Shown here: positions 61,910 through 64,000 of the stretch, one piece after another
How positions within the stretch are numbered: the first letter of the stretch is position 1
How the letters are laid out: each line of letters opens with the position of its first letter
Assembly: GCA_934045075.1 (NCBI GenBank)
Contig: OW203736.1
Coordinates: 7,455,109-7,519,108 of the forward strand
Direction of reading: 5' to 3'
Source of the DNA: Yponomeuta sedellus
Lineage: Eukaryota > Arthropoda > Insecta > Lepidoptera > Yponomeutidae
DNA length: 64,000 nt
Notes under the pieces: model-generated
Databases searched by the model: none
Told to the model about the DNA's origin: nothing
What the model saw: only the letters and a program-made list of their open reading frames with translations
Position numbers and translations under genes: made by a program

Positions 61910-62397
61910 TTAACGACCTCTGTGTCGTAGCGCATCTGCCTACCATGCAAGAGGTCCTGGGTTTGAATCCCGGCTGAAAACAAAAAAACCCCTGGTCTTG
62001 GATGTTTACTTGTTTGTGATGTCGTTGTTTCTGGTTCCCATGACACAGGGTATCCCAAAGACTTGGGCAAAATGTGTCCTTAGAGGGAGTTGTTATATCT
62101 CATATCTTTGTTCACCGAAATCTATGCCGAAACACACTATATCTCTATCATATCTCGCTCTCGCGCATTGTGTGTGAGCTGGATAAAGTAACCTTAGATG
62201 ACTACCGTACTGAGTTGAGTGTATGTGTGAGGGAGCCAGATATAGTTGATATATCTGAGATATGAATGGGACACACTTGCCGGCGAGGGAGTTGTGTGTC
62301 CACTCATATCTGGCTCTTGAGTTACCCAAGGCTAGTATCCCAGTGTGGGGCCTGAAGCAATATATGTGCCTGTATGTAAATGTTATGTTATGTTAAT
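61910..62397 (+). mobile_element. T4 retroposon split by a MITE
   Basis: Head 61913-61972 (GACCTCTGTGTCGTAGCGCA; GGGTTTGAATCCCGGCTG) and body to 62057. It resumes at 62335 (GTATCCCAGTGTGGGGCCTG) and ends TGTTATGTTATGTTAATTAG. Confidence 0.85.
62058..62334. mobile_element. hAT-like MITE, 277 bp, nested in T4
   Basis: The 8-bp duplication GTATCCCA lies at 62050-62057 and 62335-62342. Ends AAGACTTGGGCAAAAT and complement TAGCCTTGGGTAACTC form 16-bp imperfect inverted repeats. 8-bp duplications are characteristic of hAT elements. No coding capacity. Confidence 0.82.
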
Positions 62398-62399
62398 TA

Positions 62400-62890
62400 G
62401 ACCACGGGTCTCCAAATACTTGTCATGAAAACCCTAGTGAAAGAGACTTCGTTTATCCAAAAACAGTCTATTATTTCTCGATGCGAATCATAAATGTTAC
62501 TGCGCTCCAGCGAAGGAATATAACATAGAGAAGTGAGAGCCATTTTTTATTGGCGACAGCCCTGGTACAACACGGGTTATACAGCCTCTTTTATCACCTC
62601 GGCAACCTTATGAGACTCGTCATCTTGAAATTTATTGTTACGTCTCACTTCCAGGGGTTCCGTGGTGAAACCCTTGGGCGTTTCGTGGTTCTAATGGTTT
62701 AGGTTTAGGCGTTGAATTAGGAATTTGGTGACCTAATTAAAGGGGTACCTTCGTCGTATCGGTGCGTTTATTTAGCCTTCGTACAAATAAACAACAACAT
62801 GTGAACGAACGATCATTTTTTTTGTTTGTTTTATTTTTTACAATACTAAATGTAGAATTTAAGGAAACAAGATTGTCTTAAATTATGATG
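62400..62890. other. no gene recognised
   Basis: ACCACGGGTCTCCAAATACT at 62401 and GGGGTTCCGTGGTGAAACCC near 62653 have the look of hAT ends, but they do not form clear inverted repeats with matching flanks. Confidence 0.35.
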
Positions 62891-62894
62891 ATGA

Positions 62895-63410
62895 TATTGG
62901 TATGTCCCCAGTGCTGGAGCACGGGTCTCTTCTTGCATCGCAGGATGGTTAGGGGGCCACGGGGGCCAAGTTCGGGCTTAACGTGCCTTGCGAAGCACGG
63001 AAACACTCGAAACATATGCCACTAGCGGTCACGGCATGGTCACCCATGCAGCACCTGACTACGTTCTAAATTATATAAGGTGGAATTTTATAATACCACC
63101 TGAAGGGAAAGTACTATTAATACAAGATAGAAAATAGTACGCAAAAAAAAAATTGTGATTTAAAAAAAAGGTGCAGGATGGGTGGTTCCGAGCGCTCCCA
63201 TGCTTCGCAAGGTGCCCGCTGTCATGTAATGGCAGTCGTTAAGCCATTTGAGAGGCCTTATAACGGCTTCATAACTTCTAACAGGAAGGCCCGCCATTGT
63301 CTTACAATCCTCCACCAACCCGGACTTGGCCCCTGTGAGTAAGGCCTAACCTTCCTGCGATGCGGGAAGAGACCCGTGCCCCAGCAGTGGGGACATACAA
63401 GGGTTGATAT
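62895..63410. repeat. two R2 copies, tail to tail
   Basis: 62897-63060 is R2 antisense on plus (TGGTATGTCCCCAGTGCTGG to GGTCACCCATGCAGCACC) with a large deletion. 63172-63410 is R2 sense (GGTGCAGGATGGGTGGTTCC to AAGGGTTGATATCG). About 110 bp of unrelated sequence separates them. Confidence 0.75.
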
Positions 63411-63737
63411 CGAGCCAGTCTATCTATCTAGTTATAATACCAATGCAAATTTCCATATGATAAACAAATAAGTTCTAATCTGTGACGGTCGTTGACAAAT
63501 TCGCAACAAAAACAAATACTTGTCATCTGCCAACTGTTAACTGCCTGTGTCCTTCAGCAATAAGTACTGCAACAAGAATACTACACCTCTCCAACCGAAG
63601 CTTGCCACAACGTTTGGGAACGAAGAAAACCAATCGAGACAATCTGTACAGAGATCTAGACCATTTTTGAAGTCAGGCCATTTGGCCGCGAGCGAATAAA
63701 CAAAAGAAAAAAGAATCAGGTATCAGATTTATACTTC

Positions 63738-63942
63738 TGTAGGGGCTGAGACTGCTGACGTAATGTAAACATAGTTGAGCGGGCTAGCGATTGCCCGCCA
63801 GTCGCTCGTGTGGGTCTCACCCGGTAACACTACTGTATGTGCATATACCTTGATTGAACTTTCCGTGTTTTCCTATTATACTTGTGTAGCTGAATTCGGA
63901 CTTTCATTCACCGAGATAGTCACTCCCTAAACTGGTGACCCC
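63738..63942 (+). mobile_element. 5' LTR and primer-binding site of an LTR retrotransposon, cut by the window edge
   Basis: The segment 63738-63929 begins TGTAGGGGCTGAGACTG and ends GTCACTCCCTA, with complementary TAGGG/CCCTA ends. Three bases later comes TGGTGACCCCGGAACACG, a good primer-binding site. The interior continues past 64000. It is unrelated in sequence to the LTRs at 2257 and 28572. Positions 63415-63737 hold nothing recognised. Confidence 0.7.
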
Positions 63943-64000
63943 GGAACACGCAGTACAGTGCAGTGAAGCTACCTTTGTGACGTGGCGTGAGACGGCAGGA

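Overview
The window looks like nuclear DNA of a lepidopteran (moth or butterfly). It is AT-rich and holds one intron-containing midgut-type digestive gene. The rest is crowded with tRNA-derived short retroposons, RTE- and Jockey-type LINE tails, mariner and MITE insertions, small LTR elements and long CATA microsatellites. No bacterial or viral gene set was seen. The assignment to order is inference from the repeat families and gene type, not a database match.

The only intact-looking host gene is a zinc carboxypeptidase precursor (M14A family) on the + strand, 12131-22104. It has six exons that join in frame to 433 residues: signal peptide, activation propeptide and a catalytic domain with every expected zinc, substrate-binding and catalytic residue. 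A TATA box and GATAAG motifs lie just upstream. Its introns hold a cluster of tRNA-like retroposons (intron 1), two other repeats (intron 2), a tRNA-like fragment (intron 3) and a dead mariner transposon (intron 5).

Outside the gene almost everything recognisable is repeat. Names used below: T1 = tRNA-like family whose internal B box reads GGTTCGAATCC and which often occurs as an inverted pair; T3, T4, T5, T6 = other tRNA-headed retroposon families; R2 = dispersed repeat of about 450 bp ending in GGGTTGATATCG on its proposed sense strand; FBa and FBb = two related fold-back retroposon families with 8-13 bp target duplications; F8, F9, F10 = smaller unclassified repeats seen at least twice here.

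Layout: 1-12 kb repeats, an LTR with primer site, a fold-back element, a CATA microsatellite with a strand switch, and a GC-rich LTR-derived block (7.0-8.35 kb). 12-22 kb carboxypeptidase gene. 22-32 kb second CATA array, LINE tails, and a near-perfect miniature LTR retrotransposon (28.57-29.38 kb). 32-49 kb MITEs of several families, fold-back elements and minisatellites. 49-64 kb more retroposons, nested insertions, and the start of another LTR element at the right edge.

The strongest unexplained signals are the fold-back retroposons with long target duplications and a covarying stem followed by GAAACGTC, a 305-bp MITE family with a 3-bp CNG target duplication, a retroposon family in which two tRNA-like sequences form inverted arms, and a 1.07-kb GC-rich block sitting at the primer-binding site of a miniature LTR element. 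All are mobile-DNA observations; no new multi-gene system is visible.
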